From positions 558,001-622,000 of the forward strand of contig SGPE01000030.1 in the NCBI GenBank assembly GCA_004208945.1: a stretch of DNA of 64,000 nucleotides, in the 5' to 3' direction. Source of the DNA: Pseudoalteromonas sp. CO133X. GTDB taxonomy: Bacteria; Pseudomonadota; Gammaproteobacteria; Enterobacterales; Alteromonadaceae. Each line of letters starts with the position of its first letter. The first letter of the stretch is position 1. The position numbers were made by a program, and so were the translations under genes. The notes beneath the pieces are model-generated. The model was given only the letters and a program-made list of their open reading frames with translations. It made no database searches and had not been told where the DNA came from. Shown here piece after piece: positions 1 to 9,490 of the stretch.

Positions 1-2898
1 ATCTTTGCTATCGCCAGCACTAACTCGATGGTTAATGCTTTCAACCATCACTACACCATTCAATACCGCAACGCCAAATAAGGTAATGAAACCAACGGAA
101 CTAGGCACTGATAAATATTGCCCAGAAACATATAATGCTATCACCCCACCAATCACAGCTAGAGGAACATTAACTAAAATTAGCAACACTTGCGATAAGT
201 TACTAAATGCAAAATAAAGCAATAATGCAATGAGTAGCAATGCCACAGGCACTACAATCATCAGCCGCTGTTGTGCCCGTTGCTGGTTTTCGAACTGGCC
301 GCCAATAGCCACACTGTAACCACTTGGCAGCTGCATTTTATCAGCAATGGCAGCGCGTATATCAGCAACCACAGAGCCCATATCTCGCCCCTGCACATTT
401 GCTTGAATAACCACCCGCCTTTGAACATCATCACGACGAACTTGTGGAGCGCCAGATTCAATCTGTACATCGGCTACATCCCCCACCCTTACAATGGCAC
501 CCGCAGGGGTTCGCAGTCGAAGATCAGCAATCACATCTGGGTTTTGGCGATAGCTTTTTGCTATACGCACATAAATATCATAACGCTCATTAGCATTGAT
601 GATTTGCCCTGTCGATTGCCCACCAATACCATGCTGAACCACATTCATTAAATCAGCCACCGATAAACCAAAGCGCGATAATGCTAAACGGTTGGGTTTG
701 ACTATGAGCTGTGCTTCACCGCCTATTTGCTCCATCGCGACATCTTTAGCGCCAGGTATTTGTTGAACTAGCTGCTCAATTTGTTGGCCTTTTTCACTCA
801 ACACCGCCAAGTCACTACCGAACAACTTAATTGCCAATTGCGCTTTAACACCCGATAAAAGCTCATCTACTCGGGTAGCTATAGGCTGTGAAAAATTGAA
901 CAAAAGTCCAGGGAATTGCTCAAGCTTGGCTTCCATTAGCTGTTGCAATTCAACACGCGTTTTCGCATTTACCCATTGTTCATGGGGTTTTAAGCCTAAA
1001 TAGATTTCAATATTGTTAACCGGTTCAGGATCGCCCCCCACTTCAGCACGACCGATTCGGCTTAGCGCATATTCAACCTCACTAAATTCAAGCAACATGG
1101 CTTCAAGCTTTGGCGCAACTGAGATTGCCGTATCAAGACTTGCAGAGGGAGCAAGTGTCACACGTAGATTAATAGTGCCTTCTTCAAGCTCTGGCACAAA
1201 TTCAGTACCCAGCCTTGGTAGCATAACGGCCGCTACAATCAGTAATAACCCTGCTATAGCTAAAACGCTGCGCTTAGCCTGCAATGCTTTTTGTAAAGCC
1301 CGTTGATAAAGCATATCGATAGGTTTTAACAGAATACTCTGTTTTACTGTCACGCCCTTAGTAAATAGGTACACACACAGAGCTGGCACCACAACCAAGG
1401 CAACGATCACAGCACTAATAATTGCTAACATGATGCTCACTGCCATTGGTTGAAATAACTTCGCCTCAACGCCTTCAAAGCTAAACAGCGGTAAAAATAC
1501 CGTTAAAATGATCAAAGAGGCAAAAAAGATAGGCCGTGCCACTTCTTTTGCAGCAATAGCAACCAGCTGTGAAGAAGGCTTATGTTGATTATGCTTTAGC
1601 CCTAAATGCCTAAATACATTCTCAACCATCACCACTGAGCCATCTACCAGCATACCGATGGCAACAGCAATACCACCTAACGACATTAAGTTTGCCGATA
1701 ATCCAAGCCATGCCATGACACTCAGTGCTAATCCTATCGAAATAGGGATCGACAATAACACCAAAAATGTTGCTCTTAAATCTAACAAAAATAGCGCTAA
1801 TACTATGATAATAAATACAAAAGCTAAAAGCAGTGCATCAATAACGGTTTGTACCGCTTGGCTTATAAGCTCTGCTTGGTCGTAAATTGCTTTAAATTCA
1901 ACCCCCTTTGGCAGTGCTTGATTTATCATCTCGATACGCGCGTTGATGCCATCAATTGTTTGCTTGGTATTTGCGCCCATTCGCTTTAGCACGATACCAG
2001 TAACCACTTCACCACGATTGACTATTTCGCCTTTTTCATTGCGTTTTGACAAGGTGACAGCACCTTGACGAATTTCACTGCCAAGCTCAACATTCGCAAC
2101 ATCGGCCACTTTAACGACCGTACCATCAATGGTTTTGATAGGCGTTTGTGCAATCTCAGCCAGCCCTTTTTCGCCTGGCGTAAACCAACCTGTACCACGA
2201 ATCACAAGCTGCTCTTGACCACGGTTCATATACCAGCCACCCACATTAGAGTTGTTAGCATCTAGAGCGTCACTAACATCTTGCTGTGTTAAGTCATAAG
2301 CAAGGAGCTTATTGGGGTTTATGTTCACTTGATACTGCTTTACCTCACCGCCAAATGACAGAATATCGGTCACACCATCAATAGGTAAAATAAGTAATTT
2401 AACAACCCAATCATTTAAACTACGCAATGCCATGCTATCAATGTTGGCACTCGGCTTTGCTTCAAGTAAATACTGATAGACTTGTCCAAGCCCTGATGTG
2501 TTAGGGCCCATTGTTGGCATACCCACACCATCTGGGATCAACTCTTTAGCAGACTGCAAACGCTCAAAAACCAGTTGCCTAGCAAAGTAAATATCAACAC
2601 CTTCTTTAAACACCACAGTGACGCCCGATAGCCCCGTTTTAGAAATAGAACGAACCTGCTCTACATCGGGCAGTGCATACATAACCGCTTCTATCGGGTA
2701 TGTGATCAATTGCTCAACTTCTTCAGCCGCGAGCCCTGGCGCTTCGGTATTCACCGCAACTTGCACATTTGTCACATCGGGAAACGCATCTAGATTGAGC
2801 TTTGGGATCATAAATACACTCACCGCAATCGCTGTAAGCAAGGCCAGTACCACCAGTAGACGGTTCTTTATCACCGCCTCGATTAATAAATTAAACAT
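1..2898 (-). CDS. Heavy-metal RND efflux pump (CzcA/CusA family), 3' end cut by window
   Basis: This is the inner-membrane proton antiporter of a tripartite divalent/monovalent metal efflux system. 966 codons are open from the ATG at 2898 to the window edge; the family is about 1040 residues, so roughly 75 C-terminal residues are missing. The N-terminus has the family signature DAFPDVT (about residues 38-44), and TM4 carries the proton-relay stretch GMLVDGSVVMVEN. The RND porter-domain motif LPRLGTEFVPELEEG follows the central membrane block. The Shine-Dalgarno AGAGGTGA overlaps the stop of the upstream fusion-protein gene, so the two are co-translated. The metal cannot be fixed from sequence: TM4 has one Asp and one Glu rather than the extra acidic residue of classical CzcA. 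No outer-membrane factor gene is seen in the window. Confidence 0.93.
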   Translation of the reverse strand, partial: MFNLLIEAVIKNRLLVVLALLTAIAVSVFMIPKLNLDAFPDVTNVQVAVNTEAPGLAAEEVEQLITYPIEAVMYALPDVEQVRSISKTGLSGVTVVFKEGVDIYFARQLVFERLQSAKELIPDGVGMPTMGPNTSGLGQVYQYLLEAKPSANIDSMALRSLNDWVVKLLILPIDGVTDILSFGGEVKQYQVNINPNKLLAYDLTQQDVSDALDANNSNVGGWYMNRGQEQLVIRGTGWFTPGEKGLAEIAQTPIKTIDGTVVKVADVANVELGSEIRQGAVTLSKRNEKGEIVNRGEVVTGIVLKRMGANTKQTIDGINARIEMINQALPKGVEFKAIYDQAELISQAVQTVIDALLLAFVFIIIVLALFLLDLRATFLVLLSIPISIGLALSVMAWLGLSANLMSLGGIAVAIGMLVDGSVVMVENVFRHLGLKHNQHKPSSQLVAIAAKEVARPIFFASLIILTVFLPLFSFEGVEAKLFQPMAVSIMLAIISAVIVALVVVPALCVYLFTKGVTVKQSILLKPIDMLYQRALQKALQAKRSVLAIAGLLLIVAAVMLPRLGTEFVPELEEGTINLRVTLAPSASLDTAISVAPKLEAMLLEFSEVEYALSRIGRAEVGGDPEPVNNIEIYLGLKPHEQWVNAKTRVELQQLMEAKLEQFPGLLFNFSQPIATRVDELLSGVKAQLAIKLFGSDLAVLSEKGQQIEQLVQQIPGAKDVAMEQIGGEAQLIVKPNRLALSRFGLSVADLMNVVQHGIGGQSTGQIINANERYDIYVRIAKSYRQNPDVIADLRLRTPAGAIVRVGDVADVQIESGAPQVRRDDVQRRVVIQANVQGRDMGSVVADIRAAIADKMQLPSGYSVAIGGQFENQQRAQQRLMIVVPVALLLIALLLYFAFSNLSQVLLILVNVPLAVIGGVIALYVSGQYLSVPSSVGFITLFGVAVLNGVVMVESINHRVSAGDSKD

Positions 2899-2907
2899 GC
2901 GTCACCT

Positions 2908-4026
2908 CTAGTGGTTATGCGGATCGAATCCGCCTTTAGCTAGCTGTGATGCAATAAAAAAAGCACCTTGGGTGACAACTTCAAGTCCTGCTTCAATATC
3001 AAACACTTCACGGTAATCACCAAAGCTTCGGCCGAGAGTCACTTCTTTTGCGATAAAGCCACCATCATCATCTACAACAAATAATTGCCAGTCACCATCT
3101 GCACTGCGAGTTAAGGCATTTTCAGGTACGGCAAGTACCTCTTGGTCTGTTTCAAAATGAAAATACACATCCGCAAACATGCCTGGGTGCAAACTATGCT
3201 GGGTGTTTTTTACCTCGAGCCTAACAGTTCGTGAACGTGTTTGTTCATCAATGGTATGTGCTTCTTGAATAACCCTTGCTTGATAGCGATGGCCATTTAC
3301 TTCTAATTGCACCATAGAGCCATTACTGATAGTACGGTCTTGATTAGCTGAAAGCTGAGCAGCAACCCAAAGCGCTGACTCATCGGCTATAAGCATCAGC
3401 TCAATCCCCGAATCAACTCGCTGACCTTGGGCAAAGTTATCAGTTAAAACAGCACCCGATGTTTGTGCAAATAAGGTGTATTCACCGAGTTTTTCAGGCG
3501 TTATAGTAAGTGTTTGCGCAATGGCTTGTTTCGATAAACCAAAGGCAACAAGTCGGCTATAGGCGACTTCATATTCGGCTTTAGCGGTCAGGATTTGCTT
3601 TTCGCTCAGTGTGCCGCGTGTCATTTTGGTGACTCGTTGCCACTCAGCTTCTGCTAATCTAAATTCAGTTTGTTGGCTGGCAACTTCACCACTAAATAAG
3701 GTGACTAAAGAGTCTCCTTTATTTACGTGTTGCCCAAGCAAAGCATGGCGCTTTACAACAATTGAATCAACACGCGGTGATACCACATAACTGGCATAGC
3801 CATTGGCTTTAATTTCACCTGGGGCATACAAAGTTTGATTGTGTGTTTTTAGTACAAGACGTTCAACCTTTATATTAGCTAGTTGCTGTTGTTGCTCAGT
3901 TAAACTTACTTCATTAGCTTGCTCATTTTCTTGGTGATCATACGCCTGCTCTGAAGCGTGATTATTTGTGACATACATAAAACATACGCACAGCAATGCG
4001 TAACGCATAAAATTTCTTAAAAACAT
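2908..4026 (-). CDS. RND efflux periplasmic adaptor (CzcB/CusB-like membrane fusion protein)
   Basis: Periplasmic adaptor that bridges the inner-membrane RND pump to an outer-membrane channel. 372 residues, with an N-terminal signal segment (about 1-24) followed by a His/Glu-rich spacer that could bind metal. The lipoyl/barrel-sandwich halves are visible as APGEIKANGYASYVVSPRV and the GEYTLFAQTSGAVL region, with a helical hairpin between. The C-terminal beta-barrel contains VRLEVKNTQHSLHPGMFADV, typical of HlyD/CusB-type adaptors. It lies 9 nt upstream of the pump gene on the same strand. The SD AAGAGA precedes the start at 4026. Confidence 0.92.
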   Translation of the reverse strand: MFLRNFMRYALLCVCFMYVTNNHASEQAYDHQENEQANEVSLTEQQQQLANIKVERLVLKTHNQTLYAPGEIKANGYASYVVSPRVDSIVVKRHALLGQHVNKGDSLVTLFSGEVASQQTEFRLAEAEWQRVTKMTRGTLSEKQILTAKAEYEVAYSRLVAFGLSKQAIAQTLTITPEKLGEYTLFAQTSGAVLTDNFAQGQRVDSGIELMLIADESALWVAAQLSANQDRTISNGSMVQLEVNGHRYQARVIQEAHTIDEQTRSRTVRLEVKNTQHSLHPGMFADVYFHFETDQEVLAVPENALTRSADGDWQLFVVDDDGGFIAKEVTLGRSFGDYREVFDIEAGLEVVTQGAFFIASQLAKGGFDPHNH

Positions 4027-4080
4027 ATATTTTCTCTTACTTAAAATGGGCTTGGCCCAAAACGAATCTAAAGGATAGAG

Positions 4081-4458
4081 TTAAGTAAGAGCTAAAATTG
4101 GTGGGCGATGTAGCGGTGCTAAGTCAGCTGATTTGAAGTTTAAATCGAGTGATTCTATTTTAGTAAAATAGATATCAGTAGGCTCAGACAATTGCAGCGA
4201 ATCTACAAATGCAGGGCTATGACAAACGTGACAATGGCCTTTCTCAGCTGAGTCAGATAACTGTTTTGCAAGCTCGGCATGTTCAGATTGGTGTAGTTGA
4301 TGATCGCCATTGACAGTACAATGGGCTTCAAGGTCAATTTCTTCAGATAACAGTACCGAAGCTTGGTTAAACGCAACATTATGATCGGCCACATCAAAGC
4401 TGTCCAGCAATGGCTGGAGCAATAATACGCTAATCAAAATAAAAAATGCTGCTTTCAC
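4081..4458 (-). CDS. Small exported Cys/His-rich protein, CzcI/DUF2946-like
   Basis: 125 residues with a hydrophobic N-terminal signal or anchor (1-19) and many histidines, including a CHVCH motif near residue 76 and a Cys-Thr-Val...His cluster near residue 47. The C-terminus has a short Arg-Pro-Pro ending, as in small proteins that accompany Czc-type metal operons. It sits 54 nt upstream of the adaptor gene on the same strand and diverges from the CDF exporter, so it is probably the first gene of the efflux operon. A role in periplasmic metal sensing or buffering is inferred from composition and context; no enzyme signature is visible. Confidence 0.7.
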   Translation of the reverse strand: MKAAFFILISVLLLQPLLDSFDVADHNVAFNQASVLLSEEIDLEAHCTVNGDHQLHQSEHAELAKQLSDSAEKGHCHVCHSPAFVDSLQLSEPTDIYFTKIESLDLNFKSADLAPLHRPPILALT

Positions 4459-4615
4459 ATAGAACCTAAAAATTGGTACATCAATGCTAAATTAACAAAT
4501 CCACCTGCATTTGAACAGTAAATTATTAGTGTACGCAAGCAAATGATTACAAACATTTCAAAACGCGTATTCGCATGATATAAAAATAAGGCAAATCAAA
4601 AACTAGGTAATTTTT

Positions 4616-5479
4616 ATGGGACACGGACACCACCATCATCATCACGATACAAGTAACCAAAGCACCCGCCAACTTATGTTGGCTGTTGCGATTAATGTGT
4701 TATTAACTGTCGCTCAGGTGATTGGCGGACTTGTTTCTGGAAGCTTATCCTTAATTGCCGATGCATTACATAATTTAAGCGATGCGTCGTCACTCTTTAT
4801 TGCTTTGATTGCGCGCAAAATTGGCGCAAAACCTGCCAATGAACGCTACCAATATGGTTATAAACGCGCCGAAATCCTTGCAACCTTGTTTAACAGCCTA
4901 AGTTTAATTGTGATTGGCGGTTACCTAATTGTTGAAGCCATCTCCAACTACTTAAACCCAGAGCCCATTGACGGCTGGATCATCATTTGGGTTGCAGGCC
5001 TTGCGCTTGTTATTGACCTAGTCACCGCCCTTTTAACTTACAAGGCGGGTGCAAAAGACAGTATGAACATTCGTGCTGCATTTATTCATAATATATCGGA
5101 TGCAATGGCTTCGGTGGTGGTGATAATCGCCGGTACCTTAATCATTTTGTATCAGTGGTACATCGTTGATTTAATTGCCACCATGCTGATTTCGATTTAT
5201 GTCATTTACCACGGTATTTTACTGTTAATTGCCAGTAGCAAAATTTTAATGCAAGCGGCCCCTGATAACTTTAACTCACCAGAAGCTATAACCCAGTTGA
5301 AAGCACAATTTACAATGGCTGAAATTGATTATCTTAAAACATGGCAGATAGATGACCATCATATTCATTGTGAGCTTAAATTTAGTGCCAAGCAAAACAT
5401 CAATAACGATGAAATTCGTCATTTTTTACATGCTAATTTTGCCATCGAAAGCTGTACTATTGAACAAGTTTTAGTGTAA
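4616..5479 (+). CDS. CDF-family divalent metal exporter (CzcD/ZitB-like)
   Basis: Cation diffusion facilitator, 287 residues, which exchanges cytoplasmic Zn2+ or a similar ion for protons. The N-terminus is a His-rich tail (GHGHHHHHH). Six membrane segments follow, with the metal-site motifs DALHNLSD in TM2 and HNISDA in TM5, both matching HxxxD. The C-terminal cytoplasmic domain ends in the ferredoxin-like region with DDHHIHCELKF. It is divergent from the CzcI-like/RND operon and shares its 157-bp upstream region, which suggests common metal-responsive control. Length is normal for the family. Confidence 0.95.
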   Translation: MGHGHHHHHHDTSNQSTRQLMLAVAINVLLTVAQVIGGLVSGSLSLIADALHNLSDASSLFIALIARKIGAKPANERYQYGYKRAEILATLFNSLSLIVIGGYLIVEAISNYLNPEPIDGWIIIWVAGLALVIDLVTALLTYKAGAKDSMNIRAAFIHNISDAMASVVVIIAGTLIILYQWYIVDLIATMLISIYVIYHGILLLIASSKILMQAAPDNFNSPEAITQLKAQFTMAEIDYLKTWQIDDHHIHCELKFSAKQNINNDEIRHFLHANFAIESCTIEQVLV

Positions 5480-5481
5480 AT

Positions 5482-5500
5482 GTTACGCGTTATCATTTAC
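5482..5500 (-). promoter_or_regulatory. Weak Fur-box-like site before the PepSY reductase gene
   Basis: Read on the minus strand this matches the 19-bp Fur consensus at 12 of 19 positions, including an unbroken AATGATAA half-site. It lies between the CDF stop codon and the PepSY gene start, the expected place for iron control of a siderophore reductase. A 12/19 match in AT-rich DNA can arise by chance. Confidence 0.3.
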
Positions 5501-5540
5501 TATTCAGTTTTGTTTTAACAGCAAACTGAAGGAACAAACC

Positions 5541-6614
5541 TTGTTGAAGTTGTGGTTACGTCGTACGCATTTATTCTCTGGCTTAATAAGCGGTTTATTT
5601 TTAATTTGTTTAAGTTTGACCGGTGCGTTGCTTATTTACGCAAAAGACATTCAACACCTCACTCAAAGCGATAAGTGGACAGTTACCCCAGCAACATCAA
5701 CACTTGATTTTGATAGCCTTATCAAACACGTTTCAGCTTCTACCGAGCAACCCGTCACTCTGTTAATGCCTGAGCAGCGAAGTGATCTTGCGTGGCAATT
5801 ACAGCTTGCCAATAACCGTTATGTAAGTGTTAACCCTTACAACGGCCAAATTTTATATGAATACGATTACTACAGCACTATTTATGGCTTTACCATGGCT
5901 TTGCATCGTTGGCTACTTTATGAAGATGGTGATAAAAACCGCCCTTTAAGAAATTGGGTATCTGTGTGTGCGCTCATTCTTATTATTGAAATTTTGCTTG
6001 GCTTTTATATCTGGGTTAAACCAAAAAATCGTATGAAACGCTTGGCTATTAAGCGTAAAGCAAAGTTTAGAGTGTTGATGTATCAGCTGCATACCGTTCT
6101 GGGCGTGTATTTTTTAATTCCTCTTATTTTAATTGCTTATACAGGTATGGCGTTTAACTGGAAAGAACAAACAAAAGCCGTATTAGAGTTTGTGATGCAA
6201 GGCACTGTTGAAGACAGACCTAAACCACCGGCAGTGATTCCCCCTTCAGAGAACGCACCTCATCAAGTTCAAAAAGCATTTGATAATGCACTAACCGTAT
6301 TTCCGAAAAGTCAGTTATTTAGAATTTACTTACCTAAAAAGCCAAGTGACAACATTGGTTTTAGGATAAAGAATCTAGGTGAAAGTCATGCTTATAGTTG
6401 GGTATGGGCAAACCCATACTCAGCGGATATTGTGGCAAGTTATGATGCCAGTAAAAGCTCTTGGACCACACAAACATGGAACTTTAAATATAAGTTTCAT
6501 ATAGGTGATTTTGCAGGACCGATTGTGCAATTACTGTGGTTAGTACTTGCTATTTCTCCTTTATTTTTTGTGGTTTCGGGCGTTTACTTTTGGTACAAGA
6601 GGCACAATAAGTAG
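5541..6614 (+). CDS. PepSY-TM domain protein, FoxB-like siderophore-iron reductase candidate
   Basis: 357-residue inner-membrane protein with four predicted membrane segments (about 11-33, 143-160, 185-205, 325-350) and large periplasmic loops, the architecture of PepSY_TM proteins. Four histidines sit at the membrane borders (H10 in RRTHLF, H122 in MALHRW, H184 in YQLHTV, H320 in YKFHIG), consistent with b-type haem ligation as in FoxB-type reductases that release iron from siderophores in the periplasm. The start is TTG at 5541, 6 nt after the SD GAAGGAA. It precedes a DUF3703 gene and a TonB receptor on the same strand, a context that favours an iron-uptake role. Substrate is not determinable. 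Confidence 0.85.
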   Translation: MLKLWLRRTHLFSGLISGLFLICLSLTGALLIYAKDIQHLTQSDKWTVTPATSTLDFDSLIKHVSASTEQPVTLLMPEQRSDLAWQLQLANNRYVSVNPYNGQILYEYDYYSTIYGFTMALHRWLLYEDGDKNRPLRNWVSVCALILIIEILLGFYIWVKPKNRMKRLAIKRKAKFRVLMYQLHTVLGVYFLIPLILIAYTGMAFNWKEQTKAVLEFVMQGTVEDRPKPPAVIPPSENAPHQVQKAFDNALTVFPKSQLFRIYLPKKPSDNIGFRIKNLGESHAYSWVWANPYSADIVASYDASKSSWTTQTWNFKYKFHIGDFAGPIVQLLWLVLAISPLFFVVSGVYFWYKRHNK

Positions 6615-6656
6615 CAAGCTTTTAATCTTGATTGCTCCTTTTCATATGGACTGATT

Positions 6657-6992
6657 ATGAAAACTAAACTCAAAAACGCGTTCAATAACGAAATGCTGCA
6701 AGCAAAATCAGCATACAATAACGGCGAATACACGCAGGCTTTTACACATCTAGAAAGAGCCCATATTCTAGGCCAATCTTATATTATTCCTCACACATTA
6801 ACGCACTGGTGGATGTGTAAAATTGGCTTTAAAACACATAATTACAAAGAAGTTATCGGCCAGTTTATGCGCATTTTTGCATCGGTTATATTTTCTCGTT
6901 TATGGGTTCCTAAGGGAAATACAGGAGGAACTGACGTTAATCCATTTAAAGTAATGCCAGTACCTGAGGACTTAAAACAGTACCTAGACTAA
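6657..6992 (+). CDS. DUF3703 family protein
   Basis: 111 residues, no signal peptide. Recognised as DUF3703 by the N-terminal ERAHILGQ stretch, the HWWMCKIGF segment and the C-terminal GNTGGTDVNPFKVMPVPEDL block. The helical, TPR-like N-terminal half and conserved His residues suggest a small cytoplasmic or membrane-associated partner, but the biochemical role of the family is unknown. It lies 42 nt after the PepSY gene and about 150 nt before an iron-type TonB receptor, so it probably belongs to the same iron-responsive unit. Confidence 0.8.
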   Translation: MKTKLKNAFNNEMLQAKSAYNNGEYTQAFTHLERAHILGQSYIIPHTLTHWWMCKIGFKTHNYKEVIGQFMRIFASVIFSRLWVPKGNTGGTDVNPFKVMPVPEDLKQYLD

Positions 6993-7041
6993 TTTATTAG
7001 CCAAGGTACTCGTAACCATTTTTATATTTTATTTTTTACCT

Positions 7042-7060
7042 ATTATTGCAAATCATTATC
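7042..7060 (+). promoter_or_regulatory. Fur-box-like site upstream of TonB receptor
   Basis: Matches the 19-bp Fur consensus at 14 of 19 positions, with an exact right half AATCATTATC. It is about 85 nt before the receptor start at 7144, where a promoter is expected. Iron repression of the receptor is inferred. Confidence 0.6.
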
Positions 7061-7143
7061 ATTACCCTTGCCTTTACACTTCTTTACATTTACACTTCTG
7101 CCCCACTAAACAGTCTATTTATCTTTTTTTAACAAGGACAACC

Positions 7144-9279
7144 ATGTTAAGAACGTCGTTAACACTTATTGCACTGGCAGTAAGTAGCTATTCTTTCGCT
7201 GATGACTCAATCAATAAAAAATTAACCGCTGAAGAAATGGAGCACGTTGTTGTTTCAGGTAGCCGCGTATTTGAAAGCATCGATGAAGTTCCTGCATCAA
7301 TAACTATTATTAACCAAAAGCAAATCGAAGAGCATTTAAAGGTTAATCCAGAGCTACAAAGCTTACTATCACAGATGGTTCCGGGGCTTGCACCAGACAC
7401 AAATAGTTCAAGTAATACGGGTCAGAGCTTACGTGGTCGTGCTCCACTGGTTATGATTGACGGTGTGCCACAATCAACACCACTTAGAAATGGCTCATTA
7501 GGCGTTAAAACACTCGACCCTAGTGCCATTGCTCGCATTGAGGTAATTAAAGGTGCTACATCGGTATATGGTAATGGCGCATCAGGCGGCATTATTAACT
7601 ACATCACTAAGCAAGCTAGCAGCGATGGTAAAACAGAAGGTGAAATCAGCCTATCGTCACGTTTTAGTGCAGTTAAATTAGAAGAGAGTGCGGGTGCACG
7701 AATCTCAGCTGCAATTAATGGTCGCGCAGATAAATTAAGCTACTTATTTACAGCTAGTTATGAAGAAAATGGTGTGCAACGTGATGCAGAAGGCGATATT
7801 TTAGGCCTTCAGTACGGCTTATCTGATGCTGTAACTGAAAACTACTTCACAAAGCTAAGTTATGACTTTGATGACGAAAAGCAACTACAATTTAGCTATA
7901 ACTACTTCAGCTCACAACAAAAAACTGATTTAGGTGATGTAGTTGGTGATGGTAACAAAGGCGAGAAAACATACGCTATTCACGTACCAAAAGAGCTACA
8001 AAAACGTGGTAAGCCGCAAGGTCCTGACGGTAATGAAAACATTACTTTAAAATACACAGACTACGCGTTATTTGAAAACACCCAAATGACCCTAGATCTG
8101 TATATGCAAGATATCGAGAATATATTTTTCTTTTCACCAAACCTTGCTAACCCTGACGAAGGTTACGATGGCGGTCAATCAATCATCCGCTCTGAAAAAG
8201 AAGGTGCACGCGCTACATTTAACACACTTGTTGATTTTGACACTGTTGAGGCAACATTTATTTATGGTTTAGATGCTTTGAACGATACCACTTCTCAACC
8301 GCTTGTAGATGGTCGCGTTTGGGTTCCTGAAATGGAAATGGAAAGTATTGCTGGCTTCCTACAAACTAAATGGGTTATCAACAACGACATCATTGTTAAA
8401 GCGGGTGTTCGTAAAGAAAGCATTGATTTAACGGTTGATGATTACAACACTTTAAAGCTTTGCCGCTCAGCAACACAATGCTCAGTACCATTGAGTGTTA
8501 AAGGCGATACCATTGATTACGACGCTACAACCTACAACATTGGCGTAAAATACAACTTATCGGATGCATTTAGCCCGTTTGCAAATTACTCGCAAGGCTC
8601 TGATATTTCTGATATTGGCCGCCTTTTACGTTCTGCAACTGTGAACGATATTGGGTTAATTCAAACTGAAGCTTCAATCATCGATAACTATGAGGTTGGT
8701 TTTACATCTCAATTTGATGATGTACGCTTTGAATTTGCAGCTTACCGTAGTACGTCAGAGTTTGGGACAACGAATAGCTTTAATGAAGTAACGGGTGTTT
8801 ATGAGCCTGTACGTGCACCACAAGAGATCTGGGGTTACGAAACAATAGTTGACTACACTATCAACCCAACTTTAAGTCTAGTTGCTACTTACAGCTATGT
8901 TGAAGGTAAAAACACAGAAGACGATATCTACCTTGGCTCTCGACAAATTAGCCCACCAAAAGGCACAGCTAACTTAAACTGGCAGCCAAGCGATGAGCTT
9001 TCATTAAGTGTGAGCTACCTCTATGTAGGTTCGCGTAAACGCTTTGAACCAAATGCAGACGGTGATTACGTAGGTGATCAGGGCCCTATTGATAGCTATA
9101 ACATTTTCAACTTAAGTGGTCGTTACAATTTTGCTGACAATTGGCAAGCATTTATGGGCGTAGAAAACCTCTTTAATAATGATTACTTCCCTGCTCGCGC
9201 TCAAGCATATACATATGGTGGCTATAACATTAAAGGTTTAGGCACCACAGTGACACTCGGTGCTAAATATAGTTTTTAA
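7144..9279 (+). CDS. TonB-dependent siderophore receptor (IutA-like)
   Basis: 711-residue outer-membrane receptor. A signal peptide covers about residues 1-20, followed by a TonB-box-like segment EHVVVSGSRV. The plug has LRGRAPLVMIDGVPQ and IARIEVIKGATSVYG (about 95-150), closest in pattern to aerobactin-type IutA receptors. The remainder is a 22-strand barrel ending in the aromatic terminal residue YSF. It follows a Fur-box-like site and is closed by a strong terminator at 9303. The PepSY reductase gene upstream and bacterioferritin genes downstream support ferric-siderophore uptake; whether the ligand is aerobactin-like, or another hydroxamate, is uncertain. Confidence 0.9.
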   Translation: MLRTSLTLIALAVSSYSFADDSINKKLTAEEMEHVVVSGSRVFESIDEVPASITIINQKQIEEHLKVNPELQSLLSQMVPGLAPDTNSSSNTGQSLRGRAPLVMIDGVPQSTPLRNGSLGVKTLDPSAIARIEVIKGATSVYGNGASGGIINYITKQASSDGKTEGEISLSSRFSAVKLEESAGARISAAINGRADKLSYLFTASYEENGVQRDAEGDILGLQYGLSDAVTENYFTKLSYDFDDEKQLQFSYNYFSSQQKTDLGDVVGDGNKGEKTYAIHVPKELQKRGKPQGPDGNENITLKYTDYALFENTQMTLDLYMQDIENIFFFSPNLANPDEGYDGGQSIIRSEKEGARATFNTLVDFDTVEATFIYGLDALNDTTSQPLVDGRVWVPEMEMESIAGFLQTKWVINNDIIVKAGVRKESIDLTVDDYNTLKLCRSATQCSVPLSVKGDTIDYDATTYNIGVKYNLSDAFSPFANYSQGSDISDIGRLLRSATVNDIGLIQTEASIIDNYEVGFTSQFDDVRFEFAAYRSTSEFGTTNSFNEVTGVYEPVRAPQEIWGYETIVDYTINPTLSLVATYSYVEGKNTEDDIYLGSRQISPPKGTANLNWQPSDELSLSVSYLYVGSRKRFEPNADGDYVGDQGPIDSYNIFNLSGRYNFADNWQAFMGVENLFNNDYFPARAQAYTYGGYNIKGLGTTVTLGAKYSF

Positions 9280-9302
9280 TATTTAACTGAATATTACTTT
9301 AT

Positions 9303-9329
9303 AAGCCCTTCTAGTAAGGGCTTTTTTAT
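9303..9329 (+). terminator. Rho-independent terminator after TonB receptor
   Basis: Perfect 8-bp stem (AAGCCCTT / AAGGGCTT) with a 5-nt loop, followed by a T run. It lies 24 nt after the receptor stop codon. Confidence 0.9.
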
Positions 9330-9490
9330 TTGTGAAAATACAAACAATAAATTGTTCACAAATCGATCACTAACGCAAACTTAAACGAGAATCACAATCA
9401 ATAGTAACCAACTGATTTGCAAGGAAAAATATTTGCATTCTTGTTTTAATGTACTACAATTATCGCAACTTGGAATTTGAGGACAGCACG

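Noticed and set aside
1..2898. Several plus-strand ORFs (for example 271-651, 1013-1306, 1658-1885, 2618-2911)
   Set aside because: They lie antisense inside one continuous RND pump gene and carry no family signal or SD.
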